NCBI RefSeq assembly: GCF_004339765.1
Contig: NZ_SMGO01000002.1
Location: forward strand, 434,001 to 498,000
DNA from: Albibacterium bauzanense
GTDB taxonomy: Bacteria > Bacteroidota > Bacteroidia > Sphingobacteriales > Sphingobacteriaceae
DNA: 64,000 bases
Reading direction: 5' to 3'
In this document: in pieces, positions 50,984 through 60,418 of the stretch
Position numbering within the stretch: position 1 is the stretch's first letter
Layout of the letters: each line of letters opens with the position of its first letter
Made by a program: the position numbers and the translations under genes
The notes under the pieces: generated by a model
Seen by the model: only the letters and a program-made list of their open reading frames with translations
Told to the model about the DNA's origin: nothing
Databases searched by the model: none

Positions 50984-51714
50984 AGAACCTTTAATTCTTC
51001 ACATGCCTTTTCGGCAGCAATCTTTTCAGCATTCTTTTTATTATAATCTTGTCCAATGCCCTTTACTTCGCCATCAATTAAAGCTTCTACTGTAAATAAC
51101 CTTGAACCTTCATCCTCCTGATTCTTTACTTTCTGAAATTGGATTTCCTTATTATGATGTTGACACCATTCAATCAGCCTGCTCTTGAAATTAGTTTCTG
51201 TATTCTCAAGCTGGTGAATATCGACCAAAGGATTGATGATCTGGGTTAGTATGTAGCTCTGAGTTTTTGAGTAACCTTTATCTAAGTAAATGGCTCCTAT
51301 TAATGCTTCAAAAGCATCTCCGAGTAAGGAACTCTGTCTATTATAGCCAAACATCTTTGCATCGTATTCGATGAGCTCATTTAAGCCCATCTTCTTAGCC
51401 AGAATATTAAGATTTGCTCTGCTAACAATCTTCGAACGCATTTCTGTTAAAAAACCCTCGCCCTTAAAAGGGTATTTTTTAAAGAGCAAGGTAGCTATTA
51501 CAGAGCCTAAAATAGCATCGCCTAAAAATTCTAAGCGTTCGTTGCTGTTCTTGGCATTACCATTTTCTTTAATGCTTACTGCTACAGATTTGTGGCGAAA
51601 TGCCATCCGATAGAGCCGCACATTTCCAGGAACAAAACCCAATAGATTTCTTAAACTCCGAACGTATTTGCGATCGGGTGAAATATAAAGGTTATAAATT
51701 CTGGAAAAAGGCAT
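50980..51714 (-). CDS. rnc: Ribonuclease III
   Basis: A 244-residue double-strand-specific endonuclease for rRNA and mRNA processing. RNase III signature SNERLEFLGDAILGSVIATLL, second motif GDAFEALIGAIYLDKG with catalytic Glu, and a C-terminal dsRNA-binding domain (GIGQDYNKKNAEKIAAEKACEEL). It lies downstream of acpP-fabF, the usual gene order, and its 3' end overlaps rarA by 4 bp. Confidence 0.97.
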   Translation of the reverse strand: MPFSRIYNLYISPDRKYVRSLRNLLGFVPGNVRLYRMAFRHKSVAVSIKENGNAKNSNERLEFLGDAILGSVIATLLFKKYPFKGEGFLTEMRSKIVSRANLNILAKKMGLNELIEYDAKMFGYNRQSSLLGDAFEALIGAIYLDKGYSKTQSYILTQIINPLVDIHQLENTETNFKSRLIEWCQHHNKEIQFQKVKNQEDEGSRLFTVEALIDGEVKGIGQDYNKKNAEKIAAEKACEELKVL

Positions 51715-51764
51715 TAATCTTTAATAAAATCAACACATTAGAATATTTCCAAAGAAAGGAATCA

Positions 51765-53018
51765 TTATTCTTCGTATTTCTTGAAGATAACAGAAGCATT
51801 ATGACCACCAAATCCAAAGGTATTACTTTGTGCAACTTTAATATCTCTTTTCTGAGCTTTATTAAAGGTAAAGTTTAACCGTGGATCTAAGTTAGGATCA
51901 TCTGTGAAATGATTGATGGTTGGAGGAACCATTCCATGTTTGATTGCCAGAATACACGCCATTGATTCAACTGCACCTGCTGCACCAAGTAAATGGCCGG
52001 TCATAGATTTTGTTGAACTTATGTTTAATTCAAAGGCATGAGGACCAAAAAGATCCATAATTGCTTTTGTTTCGCTAATATCTCCTACAGGAGTAGAAGT
52101 ACCATGTACATTGATATAATCAATATCATCGGTAGAGATATGTGCGTCACGCATAGCATTAGTCATTGCCAGACTGGCGCCTAAGCCTTCCGGATGGGAT
52201 GCAGTGATATGATGTGCATCGGCACTCATTCCTCCTCCAATAAGTTCAGCATAGATTTTGGCACCACGAGCTTTCGCGTGTTCCAGGCTTTCCAGAATAA
52301 TGGTACCTGATCCTTCGCCGGCAACAAAACCATCGCGGTCTTTATCAAAAGGACGAGATGCAGTAGCAGGGTCATCATTTCTGGTTGATAAAGCATGCAT
52401 AGCATTAAATCCACCTATTCCTGCTTCGTTGATAATTGCCTCAGAACCTCCACTTACAATTACATCTGCAAATCCGCAACGGATATAGTTAAGAGAATCA
52501 ATAAGTGCATTGGTTGAAGAAGCACACGCCGAAACAGTTGAGAAATTTGGACCATGCAAACCGTACTTCATAGAAATGTGTCCGGGTGCAATATCCAATA
52601 TCATCTTAGGAATAAAGAAGGGATTAAAGCGAGGTGTTCCATCGCCATTTGCGAAGTTAGTTACCTCATCTAAGAATGTTTTAAGACCTCCAATTCCTGA
52701 TCCCCAAATAACACCAATACGATTGGTATCCAAGTTGTCGAAATCAAGATTGGCATCTTTAACTGCTTCATCAGTTGATGCAAGAGCATAATGTACAAAT
52801 GGGTCAAGTTTACGAGCTTCTTTGCGATCCATGAAATCTTCGGGATCGAAGTTTTTTACTTCGCAGGCAAAACGCGTTTTAAATTTACTTGCATCAAATC
52901 GAGTGATTGGAGCGGCCCCGCTTACCCCTTTGACAAGACTGTCCCAGTATTCTGGAACAGTATTCCCAATTGGGGTAAGCGCGCCGAGCCCAGTTACAAC
53001 TACTCTTTTAAGCTCCAT
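51765..53018 (-). CDS. fabF: 3-oxoacyl-ACP synthase II (KAS II)
   Basis: A 417-residue condensing enzyme extending acyl-ACP. The nucleophile is in FSTVSACASSTNALIDS (Cys ~166), with His in NVHGTSTPVGD and His in MTGHLLGAAGAVE. N-terminus MELKRVVVTGLGALTPIGN. It follows acpP by 24 bp and precedes rnc by 50 bp, in one reverse-strand unit. Confidence 0.97.
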   Translation of the reverse strand: MELKRVVVTGLGALTPIGNTVPEYWDSLVKGVSGAAPITRFDASKFKTRFACEVKNFDPEDFMDRKEARKLDPFVHYALASTDEAVKDANLDFDNLDTNRIGVIWGSGIGGLKTFLDEVTNFANGDGTPRFNPFFIPKMILDIAPGHISMKYGLHGPNFSTVSACASSTNALIDSLNYIRCGFADVIVSGGSEAIINEAGIGGFNAMHALSTRNDDPATASRPFDKDRDGFVAGEGSGTIILESLEHAKARGAKIYAELIGGGMSADAHHITASHPEGLGASLAMTNAMRDAHISTDDIDYINVHGTSTPVGDISETKAIMDLFGPHAFELNISSTKSMTGHLLGAAGAVESMACILAIKHGMVPPTINHFTDDPNLDPRLNFTFNKAQKRDIKVAQSNTFGFGGHNASVIFKKYEE

Positions 53019-53042
53019 GTATCTTTGGCTTAATTAAATTAG

Positions 53043-53279
53043 TTATTTTACATTCTTTTCTAAATAGGTCACCGCTTGACCAACCGTGCTGATAGTTTCA
53101 GCTTGGTCATCAGGGATTGCTACGTTGAACTCTTTTTCAAATTCCATGATTAGTTCTACGGTATCTAATGAATCCGCTCCTAAATCATTAGTGAAGGAAG
53201 CCTCTGGTGTAACCTCGTTTTCGTCAACACCTAATTTTTCAACGATAATTGCTTTTACTCTTGAAGCGATATCAGACAT
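53043..53279 (-). CDS. acpP: Acyl carrier protein
   Basis: A 78-residue four-helix protein carrying 4'-phosphopantetheine on Ser38 of [12 protein letters not shown]. The acidic helix II ([19 protein letters not shown]) that docks fatty-acid enzymes is typical. Leads acpP-fabF-rnc, divergent from the IPExxxVDY gene across ~170 bp. Confidence 0.97.
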   Translation of the reverse strand: MSDIASRVKAIIVEKLGVDENEVTPEASFTNDLGADSLDTVELIMEFEKEFNVAIPDDQAETISTVGQAVTYLEKNVK

Positions 53280-53447
53280 GATTTTTATGGTTTAATGTTT
53301 AATAAATCAAATGCAAAGAAAAATAAATTAAATCACATATCAAACCTTTTTACGTTTTAACAAAAATAATAGGTCTGAAATATATCTAATTAATCAATTA
53401 ATAATGTATTTTGTTTTACTACCTTCGTAATTAAAATGCAAAGATAG

Positions 53448-53867
53448 TTGAATAAAGTCACTTTAAAATATGAAATCGATCTCAATTTTATACTAATTGC
53501 GATCACCTGTCCCCTAAAAGATTATCGCCTTTGCTATTACATAAACAAGCTAACATCGCTTGATTTACGTAAGACTGAGGATCATGAAACTTGGATAGGG
53601 GATAATACTTCATTATATTTCCCCAAATATAGCTATATAAATACCACAGAAGAAACAGAATTTTATTTAATTGGTAATAAAGGTTGCGATACCGGGTATT
53701 TATTGCCTGAGCTTCGTGGATCGGATTATTTTTTAATTATAAAGGAGTTTATTGATGATATAGATTTAAAAGCTTTTTATAAAGCACTCAATGAAATTCC
53801 ATATATTGTAGTAGCAACAGAAATTGACCCTCAAAAGTTGAAATCCAAAGAAAATCTTGTATTTTAG
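53448..53867 (+). CDS. IPExxxVDY-family protein
   Basis: A 139-residue protein of the uncharacterised Bacteroidota family named after its motif, seen here as LPELRGSDYFL (~87-97) with YLLPE. It starts at TTG 53448; no in-frame ATG upstream exists, and a variant -7 box (TACCTTCG) lies near 53420. It precedes pyk by 100 bp, the position usual for this family, so a role connected with pyruvate kinase or glycolysis is suggested but unproven. Confidence 0.8.
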   Translation: MNKVTLKYEIDLNFILIAITCPLKDYRLCYYINKLTSLDLRKTEDHETWIGDNTSLYFPKYSYINTTEETEFYLIGNKGCDTGYLLPELRGSDYFLIIKEFIDDIDLKAFYKALNEIPYIVVATEIDPQKLKSKENLVF

Positions 53868-53967
53868 CGCACTATTTTCAAGTGTATATAGAACACTATC
53901 AATAAAAAACGACAACAAACTCAATAAAATAATACAATAAACCGCAATAAACGTAGAATTTAAGTAT

Positions 53968-55395
53968 ATGAATAAAGTTCAAAAAAGGACCAAAATAGTT
54001 GCCACATTGGGCCCTGCATCTATTAACAAGATAACGCTTACAAACATGGTGGCTCTTGGCGTAGATGTTTGCAGGCTTAATTTCTCTCATGGTAGCCAGG
54101 AGGATCATTTAATCGCTATTAAGACAATTCGTGAAATTAGCGAGGAAAATCAGGTCCCAATCGGAATTTTAGCCGATTTACAAGGACCTAAAATCCGGAT
54201 AGGGAAAATGAAAGAAGGAGGTGCCCTATTATTAAATGGCAAAAAGGTTACTATTACAACCAAAGAATTAATAGGTGATGAAAACAATATCTACATCACT
54301 TATGAAAACTTTCCGAATGACGTGTCCTCAAATGAAATCATTCTATTAGATGATGGTAAGATCCAATTGAGAGTTCTTTCTTCAAATCGTCTTGATACTG
54401 TAGAATGTGAAGTTGTTCATGGAGGGGTTCTTACTTCAAGAAAAGGAGTGAATCTTCCAAATACTAAGATCTCTATTCCAAGCTTAACAGATGAAGATAT
54501 TGATAACGTAAACTTTGCTCTTTCTTATGATGTAGAGTGGGTTGCAATGTCTTTCGTGCGTACAGCGGCTGATATTATCAGACTTAAAGATCATATTGCT
54601 GGTCAAAATAAAAAAGCTAGAATAATTGCTAAGATTGAAAAACCAGAAGCAATTGCTAACATCGATGAAATTATTGCCGTATCTGACGCCATTATGGTTG
54701 CCAGAGGTGATTTGGGGGTAGAAATGCCAATGGAAGAAGTTCCGGTTTTGCAAAAAATGATTGTTAAGAAATGCCGCGATGCATCTAAACCAGTTATTAT
54801 TGCTACTCAAATGCTTGAAAGCATGATAACCACTCCTCGCCCAACACGTGCTGAAATTAACGACGTAGCTAACTCTGTGCTTGATGGTGCTGATGCGGTA
54901 ATGTTAAGTGGTGAAACATCGGTAGGAGAGTTTCCTGAGATTGTAATAGAAACAATGTCCAAGGTAATTACACACGTAGAGAAAACATCGTATCCTTATT
55001 TCGCAGAAAAGAAAAGCAGCTTTGATTCTGAAACTCTTATTTCTGATCATATCTGTGCCTCTTCTGTATTCTTGACTCAAAAAACAGGTGCAAAAGCAAT
55101 TGCTGCTATGACATCTTCCGGCTATACAGCCTTTGAGATCTCAAGCCACAGACCAAATGCCGATATCTATATCTTTACAAGCAATCCGACCTTATTAAAT
55201 ACACTAAGCGTTGTTTGGGGTGTTAGTGGGTTCTACTACGATAGCTTCGAAAGTACGGATAATAGCATTAAAGATGTGAATACGATCTTAAAAGAGAAAG
55301 GTCTTTTGAAAACAGGAGAGCTGGTTGTTAACACCGCTTCTATTCCAATCGAAAGTAAAGGAAAGACTAACATGATCAAAGTAGCGATCGTTTAA
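53968..55395 (+). CDS. pyk: Pyruvate kinase
   Basis: A 475-residue glycolytic enzyme making pyruvate and ATP from phosphoenolpyruvate and ADP. Signatures: KRTKIVATLGPASINK, VCRLNFSHGSQEDH, IGILADLQGPKIRIGKM, the catalytic-loop IIAKIEKPEAIANIDEI and VARGDLGVEMP, then IATQMLESMITTPRPTRAEINDVANSVLDGADAVMLSGETSVGE. C-terminal regulatory domain complete. Closed by a strong terminator. Confidence 0.97.
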   Translation: MNKVQKRTKIVATLGPASINKITLTNMVALGVDVCRLNFSHGSQEDHLIAIKTIREISEENQVPIGILADLQGPKIRIGKMKEGGALLLNGKKVTITTKELIGDENNIYITYENFPNDVSSNEIILLDDGKIQLRVLSSNRLDTVECEVVHGGVLTSRKGVNLPNTKISIPSLTDEDIDNVNFALSYDVEWVAMSFVRTAADIIRLKDHIAGQNKKARIIAKIEKPEAIANIDEIIAVSDAIMVARGDLGVEMPMEEVPVLQKMIVKKCRDASKPVIIATQMLESMITTPRPTRAEINDVANSVLDGADAVMLSGETSVGEFPEIVIETMSKVITHVEKTSYPYFAEKKSSFDSETLISDHICASSVFLTQKTGAKAIAAMTSSGYTAFEISSHRPNADIYIFTSNPTLLNTLSVVWGVSGFYYDSFESTDNSIKDVNTILKEKGLLKTGELVVNTASIPIESKGKTNMIKVAIV

Positions 55396-55400
55396 TCTTA

Positions 55401-55454
55401 TAAACATAAAAAAGGCCCGGTGAGATTTATTTCACCGGGCTTTTTTTATGTTTA
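55401..55454. terminator. Bidirectional terminator pyk / murF
   Basis: Arms 55401-55424 and 55432-55454 pair over ~23 bp with one mismatch: GGCCCGGTGA against TCACCGGGC, flanked by A-run and T-run that also pair. Convergent genes on both sides. Confidence 0.9.
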
Positions 55455-55461
55455 AATATTT

Positions 55462-56763
55462 CTACTCAATCACTGCCAATATCTTTTCAAAAGTCATACC
55501 TCGCGAAGCTTTCAGCAAAATAAGCCTATTCTTTATAATTTCCTTTTTTAAGGCATCCACCGCCTCATCCGTTGTTTTATAGAACGCTGCTTTCTCATTT
55601 TTTGATTTATAAAAATCTTTCCCTACAAAAATACAGTCGCAGTCTTTTAACAATAAAGCCTTTTCAATTAAAAGACGATGTTCTTTCAATGATTCATCAC
55701 CCAATTCAAACATATCTCCAAGGATAAGTGTTTTTCTCAAAGGTGTTTCCATTAAATCAATGTTCTTTAATGCGGCTTCCATGCTACTAACATTTGCATT
55801 ATAATAATCACAAATAATAGTATTACTCTTAGTCTTTATAATCTGAGATCGATTATTCTCAGGATGGTAATTCGCTATCCCTGTATTGATTTCATTGGCA
55901 TTTAGTCCGAAATAAACCCCGATGGCAATAGCAGCTAATATATTTTCGGCATTATAAGCACCTGTTAACTGACTTTCAACCACAGCTTTTTCCTTATTAA
56001 AGGCCCATTCTAAACTTAAAAATGGATTATCTTCAATCAGCTCACCAGAAATATCGTGTTTAGGATTAAAACCATAGCTGATAGTTTCTTCAAATTCGAA
56101 CTTACTAGCCATTGATACCAATTCAGAATTGTCTTTTTGTAAAAACAAAGTTCCTTTGTGCTCTGATAGCCAGGCATAAAGCTCTGCCTTTGCTTTTTTT
56201 ACACCCTCATAGCTTCCAAAGCCTTCTAAATGAGCCTTGCCAACATTGGTTATCAAGCCATATCCGGGTTTAGCCAGGCTACATAGAAAAGCGATTTCCA
56301 GCTGATGGTTTGCTCCCATTTCTATTACAGCAATTTCCGTTTCTTTGTTGATTGAAAGAAGAGATAGAGGAACACCTATATGATTATTCAAGTTTCCTTT
56401 AGTTGCAAAAACTTTATACTTCTGCTTTAAAACGGCTTGTATTAATTCCTTGCTTGTGGTCTTTCCATTGGTGCCCGTGATACCAATAATAGGAATATTT
56501 AATTGATCCCGATGATGTTTTGCCAGCTCTTGTAATGTTTCAAGAACATCTTCAACTAAAATAAAACGTTCATCTTTTTTATAAGCGGCTTCATCAATAA
56601 TTGCATAAGAAGCACCCAGTTCAAGTGCCTTATCCGCAAATTCATTTCCATTAAAGTTACTCCCTTTTAATGCAAGGAAGATTGAGTTTTTCTCAATCTT
56701 CCTTGTGTCAGTTGATATAATGGGGTATTTTAAATAAACTTTATAAATCTCATTCAAATGCAT
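55462..56763 (-). CDS. murF: UDP-N-acetylmuramoyl-tripeptide--D-alanyl-D-alanine ligase
   Basis: A 433-residue Mur ligase adding D-Ala-D-Ala to the peptidoglycan precursor. P-loop GITGTNGKTTSKELI (~95-109), ISTDTRKIEKNSIFLALKG at the N-terminus, GANHQLEIAFLCSLAKPGYG and the YNAENILAAIAIGVYFG and YYNANVSSMEAAL segments are all family-typical. It stands apart from a dcw cluster. The start ATG at 56763 gives MHLNEIYKVYLKY. Confidence 0.93.
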   Translation of the reverse strand: MHLNEIYKVYLKYPIISTDTRKIEKNSIFLALKGSNFNGNEFADKALELGASYAIIDEAAYKKDERFILVEDVLETLQELAKHHRDQLNIPIIGITGTNGKTTSKELIQAVLKQKYKVFATKGNLNNHIGVPLSLLSINKETEIAVIEMGANHQLEIAFLCSLAKPGYGLITNVGKAHLEGFGSYEGVKKAKAELYAWLSEHKGTLFLQKDNSELVSMASKFEFEETISYGFNPKHDISGELIEDNPFLSLEWAFNKEKAVVESQLTGAYNAENILAAIAIGVYFGLNANEINTGIANYHPENNRSQIIKTKSNTIICDYYNANVSSMEAALKNIDLMETPLRKTLILGDMFELGDESLKEHRLLIEKALLLKDCDCIFVGKDFYKSKNEKAAFYKTTDEAVDALKKEIIKNRLILLKASRGMTFEKILAVIE

Positions 56764-56802
56764 AGCTAGTATAAGGTTACTATTATGCTGGTAAAAGTAA
56801 TC

Positions 56803-58461
56803 CTATTTTTTTAAAGTCGTATCGATTTTAAGGTTTATTGAATCTCTTAGAACTGCAGTAGAATCTACACTGCCCGTACCAATTTGCCTTTGTCTATCTG
56901 GAATATATTCGAGCCCGTTAGCCGTCATAATCCATTCACTTTGATCAGGAGATGGCATATCGTCAAAATCATCATCGAATTTATCAAAAGAAACATTATA
57001 AAGGCGATGCCGCACTTCTCTATCAATAATTAAGCGCGTTCCTACCGGTATATTCAGATCTACTCGTATTTCCTGATCACGGTATAAGTCTTTCGCTCCT
57101 ATTAAAGCATGACTATCAAAGGTTAATTCTCCATTGGTTTGCTTAACATGATAGGTCATGTTTTGAGCACGTTTACTAGCAATGTCAAAAGTTCGTCCTA
57201 CTGCACTGAATTCTTTCGAAATCGTAGCAGTATCTCCATAAACCAGCTTGTTTATATATATTCTTGGACGAACATCCATAAATGAACCTCTTCGCCTCAT
57301 GGTAATACGATTAGAATAGGTTTGTCCGTTTCCATAAACAGAATCGCGCTGTTGAGCTACCGTTCTTACATCATTTATAGAAAGATGATACACGCTATCT
57401 GGCATTAAGGGAGTAGTTTCTACCACCGAGCTGTCAATAGAATGATCCATACCGATAAGCGATCCATAATAAGCTAAGAAACCAACCGACGCGATCCATA
57501 CAATTAATAACGAATAACCGAAGTACTTACTGATCTTCGAACCTGTAATTATCCGTATTGAAAGTATCATTAAGGCAAGTAAAGGGATTGCAATCGCAAA
57601 GAAAGCAAGCCATACAAAAAGCTTATAATAAGCAGGATCTATAAAACGGGTAGGTTGAAGGTTATCCATAAAGAAACCATTACCTGAATTTCCAAGGAAG
57701 CCAAGTAAAGCTATAAGTGCGCAAATCAGTCCAATAACGGAGGCGATGATCACGAAGATTCCGATAATTTTTACGATGATATTTACAATCCCTTCGATGG
57801 CATCACCAGTTCTTCTAGCGGTATTTTTTAGGCCGGGTCTTATTCTTTGACCGGCCTCGGAAAAATTTTTCCGAAGACCCTCCATCTCTTCATCAAAATT
57901 GCGTTTAAAATTATGGAGGTTTGCTTCCTCGCCTCTCATTGACATTTTATCGGCACGTGTGCGCGCTAAAGGTGTCAATATCCATAGAATGATATAGAGC
58001 AAAAAGCCCGATCCTCCCAGTACAAATAAAAGGATAAATGCTACGCGTATCCATTTGGCTTCCACATCAAAATAATGGCCTAATCCAGAACACACACCAC
58101 CAATTACCTTATCGTCGGGGTCACGGAATAAGCCGCGGCTACCGCTATAGGTTTGATAGTTGTATGAAGTATCACCAGTTTCTTCTCCTTCTTCATCAAA
58201 CTCCTCAAAATCGCTGATATTTCCCATTTGTGCAGTTACTTCAGTAACGTCCTGCATCGTAATAACAGCTTTTTGCTGATTAATACGTTCGCTAAACATT
58301 TCTGCGATGCGGTTCTCTATATCACTTACAATTTCATTGCTATCAGGTGAATAGCCAAAATGTCTTTTTACCGCCGTCATGTAGGTTTGCAGTACCTCAT
58401 ATGCATCTTCCTCAATATGAAAGATGATGCCGTTGATGTTAATAATAATTGTCTTATTCAT
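56803..58461 (-). CDS. PspC-domain membrane protein
   Basis: A 552-residue inner-membrane protein. An N-terminal cytosolic part (1-~105) resembles a common Bacteroidota pattern (ININGIIFHIEEDAYEVLQTYM, acidic FEEFDEEGEETGDTS). The PspC domain (~108-168) has the KVIGGVCSGLGHYFDVEAKWIRVAFI start. Four or so further TMs (~230-330) precede a periplasmic beta-rich C-terminus (~345-552). Envelope-stress or membrane-integrity role by analogy. PadR lies 8 bp upstream, so it is probably autogenously regulated. Confidence 0.88.
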   Translation of the reverse strand: MNKTIIININGIIFHIEEDAYEVLQTYMTAVKRHFGYSPDSNEIVSDIENRIAEMFSERINQQKAVITMQDVTEVTAQMGNISDFEEFDEEGEETGDTSYNYQTYSGSRGLFRDPDDKVIGGVCSGLGHYFDVEAKWIRVAFILLFVLGGSGFLLYIILWILTPLARTRADKMSMRGEEANLHNFKRNFDEEMEGLRKNFSEAGQRIRPGLKNTARRTGDAIEGIVNIIVKIIGIFVIIASVIGLICALIALLGFLGNSGNGFFMDNLQPTRFIDPAYYKLFVWLAFFAIAIPLLALMILSIRIITGSKISKYFGYSLLIVWIASVGFLAYYGSLIGMDHSIDSSVVETTPLMPDSVYHLSINDVRTVAQQRDSVYGNGQTYSNRITMRRRGSFMDVRPRIYINKLVYGDTATISKEFSAVGRTFDIASKRAQNMTYHVKQTNGELTFDSHALIGAKDLYRDQEIRVDLNIPVGTRLIIDREVRHRLYNVSFDKFDDDFDDMPSPDQSEWIMTANGLEYIPDRQRQIGTGSVDSTAVLRDSINLKIDTTLKK

Positions 58462-58469
58462 GATTTTAG

Positions 58470-58838
58470 CTATTGTTCTGTTAAAGGATTTTCTGTTGTT
58501 GATTTAGTTCTACGATGCTCCATTGCAGTATCTACTGCAAAAGCCAGTTCGTTCCAGGTTTTATCAAGCCTATCGAGTACGTCCAGGCCGGCTGGTGTAA
58601 TTTCATAGTATTTTCTTGGAGGGCCAGAGGTTGATTCACGCCAGTTATAACTAAGCAAACCATTGTTCTTTAAGCGGGTAAGTAGTGGGTATAGCGTACC
58701 TTCCACTACTAATAAGCGTGCTTTTTTGAGCTCACTCAAGATATCTGAGGCATAAATTTCGCCCTGCGAAATTATTGAAAGAATACAGTAATCGAGTATT
58801 CCTTTCCTCATTTGGGTTTGTGTATTTTCAGCAATCAT
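58470..58838 (-). CDS. PadR-family transcriptional regulator
   Basis: 122 residues from the ATG at 58838, chosen because TATCTTTG sits just before it; the open frame up to 58892 would start inside the promoter. The winged helix includes MRKGILDYCILSIISQGEIYASDILSEL and EGTLYPLLTRLKNNGLLSYNWRESTSGPPRKYYEIT. PadR proteins repress membrane-stress and efflux genes; here the PspC gene is 8 bp downstream. The effector is unknown. Confidence 0.92.
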   Translation of the reverse strand: MIAENTQTQMRKGILDYCILSIISQGEIYASDILSELKKARLLVVEGTLYPLLTRLKNNGLLSYNWRESTSGPPRKYYEITPAGLDVLDRLDKTWNELAFAVDTAMEHRRTKSTTENPLTEQ

Positions 58839-58842
58839 ATAA

Positions 58843-58874
58843 CAAAGATATATGTTTAAGACGGTAGTATGCAA
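58843..58874 (-). promoter_or_regulatory. Promoter of the PadR-PspC unit
   Basis: On the reverse strand TTG (58874-58872), a 21-bp spacer and TATCTTTG (58850-58843). The box ends 4 nt before the ATG at 58838: leaderless or nearly so. Confidence 0.65.
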
Positions 58875-59053
58875 TACATAGTTGTATGTCATGGCGAATT
58901 ATTTTATAATTAATTGATATACAGGTAAATAATTTTCAATTAATTTTAAAATGTTAAATCAACTATTCTATTTTCGCTATCAGGTTCTTTTTTGATAACT
59001 TTAACACGACTAGTCAAATAAACCGATTCAACACTCTATTTAAAACAATTTGA

Positions 59054-60124
59054 ATGAATAACTATACTCTTCCTTCAGAGCAGAACTTTGAGAAATGCTT
59101 TGAAAATTTGAGATCTCATCTTATTATCTTAGAAAATAAGCGAGGGATGGCAGTAGCTTTGAGCGATTTTGGGGCACGGGTAGTTAGTATTTTGGTCCCC
59201 GATAAAGATGGTAAGAAAGTAGACGTAGCTCTGGGCTTTGAAAGCATTGATAAATATGTAAACTCAAATGAACGCTACCACGGTGCTACAATTGGCCGTT
59301 TTGCTAATCGTATAGCAAAGGGTACGTTTATGATTGATGAAAATACCTATCACATTGAGCCAAATAATGGTACCAATGCATTACATGGGGGTAAGATTGG
59401 GTTTCATGAGCGTGTTTGGTCACGCCGTGTAAACAACAGACATCAGGCTGATTTCTATCTGGTTTCTCCCGATGGAGAGGAAGGATTCCCTGGAAACTTA
59501 ACCGTGGTTGTTCAATATTCTTTAACAGATGATAATGAATTGAGAATCCATTATCGTGCTCATACAGATAAAGACACCATTATCAATCTAACCAATCATA
59601 CTTTCTTTAACTTGAATGGTGAGGGAGTTGGATCAATATATAACCATGAAATTTTCATTGATGCCGATAGTTATTTGCCGGTTGATGCTGTTCAGATTCC
59701 AACGGGCGAATTACGACCTTGTAAAGATAGCGCCTTCGATTTCCTATCAACAAAGTCGATCGGAGAACAAATGACCATTCAAGATGAGCAAATAGAGGCA
59801 GCAGATGGATTTGATCATAATTACGTTTTAAACAACACTACCTATCAACTAAAAAAACCTGTGGCGCGCGTATTATCTCCCTTAACCGGTATCCAGATGG
59901 AAGTTTATACCGATCAGCCGGGTATGCAACTTTATACCGGCAATTTCCTTACAGGTAACGATATAGGAAAAAGCGGAAAGCCTTATCTTAAACACGGAGC
60001 AATTTGTTTAGAGACTCAAGCATTTCCAGATGCACCTAATCAGCTAACCTTTCCTAGTTGTTTGCTCAAAGTTGGCGATGTATTTAATTCTGAAACCCGT
60101 TATCGATTTAACGTTGTAAAGTAA
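59054..60124 (+). CDS. galM: Aldose 1-epimerase (galactose mutarotase)
   Basis: A 356-residue beta-sandwich enzyme interconverting alpha and beta anomers of galactose and other aldoses. Catalytic-type motifs: NALHGGKIGFHERVW (His), TNHTFFNLNGEG (His) and CLETQAFPDAPN (Glu). GRFANRIAKGTF and FDHNYVL are also family-typical. Cytoplasmic: no signal peptide. No other gal gene is adjacent. Confidence 0.93.
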   Translation: MNNYTLPSEQNFEKCFENLRSHLIILENKRGMAVALSDFGARVVSILVPDKDGKKVDVALGFESIDKYVNSNERYHGATIGRFANRIAKGTFMIDENTYHIEPNNGTNALHGGKIGFHERVWSRRVNNRHQADFYLVSPDGEEGFPGNLTVVVQYSLTDDNELRIHYRAHTDKDTIINLTNHTFFNLNGEGVGSIYNHEIFIDADSYLPVDAVQIPTGELRPCKDSAFDFLSTKSIGEQMTIQDEQIEAADGFDHNYVLNNTTYQLKKPVARVLSPLTGIQMEVYTDQPGMQLYTGNFLTGNDIGKSGKPYLKHGAICLETQAFPDAPNQLTFPSCLLKVGDVFNSETRYRFNVVK

Positions 60125-60284
60125 TTGAGTTTAATATAAGGCATTAATTACGTATGTCTTTAACATACTTTAACAAGGATGCTAAAATTCCCGTCGTAAT
60201 TTAATTAGTGTATTTATAATTTTATGTTGAAGGCTTATTTCGATATAAGACACATTAAAAATCGTTTTAGTTTTATTTTATTTA

Positions 60285-60382
60285 GACATGATTCTAACAA
60301 GGACCAAACAGGGTTCAAACAGGGACCAGACAGGGGCAATACCCTTGTTTGAACCCTGTTTGAACCTTGTTAGAATCATGTC
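60285..60382. repeat. ~98-nt imperfect palindrome carrying 11-bp phased units
   Basis: The outer 18 bp (60285-60302 against 60365-60382) pair perfectly; the inner arms continue for ~23 bp with two mismatches and one bulge. The left arm holds GGACCAAACAG, GGTTCAAACAG and GGACCAGACAG at 11-bp intervals; the right arm holds TTTGAACCCTG and TTTGAACCTTG, their complements. It lies between convergent galM and comF. No T-run, so termination is uncertain. Confidence 0.75.
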
Positions 60383-60418
60383 TGATTCGAGTACATGATA
60401 ATCAAATCTTAAATGATA

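Noticed and set aside
58839-58892. Longer N-terminus of the PadR protein
   Set aside because: The extra codons overlap the promoter TATCTTTG and are not PadR-like.
60285-60382. Insertion-sequence remnant or MITE
   Set aside because: No target-site duplication or transposase fragment seen, and the internal 11-bp periodicity is not typical of terminal inverted repeats.
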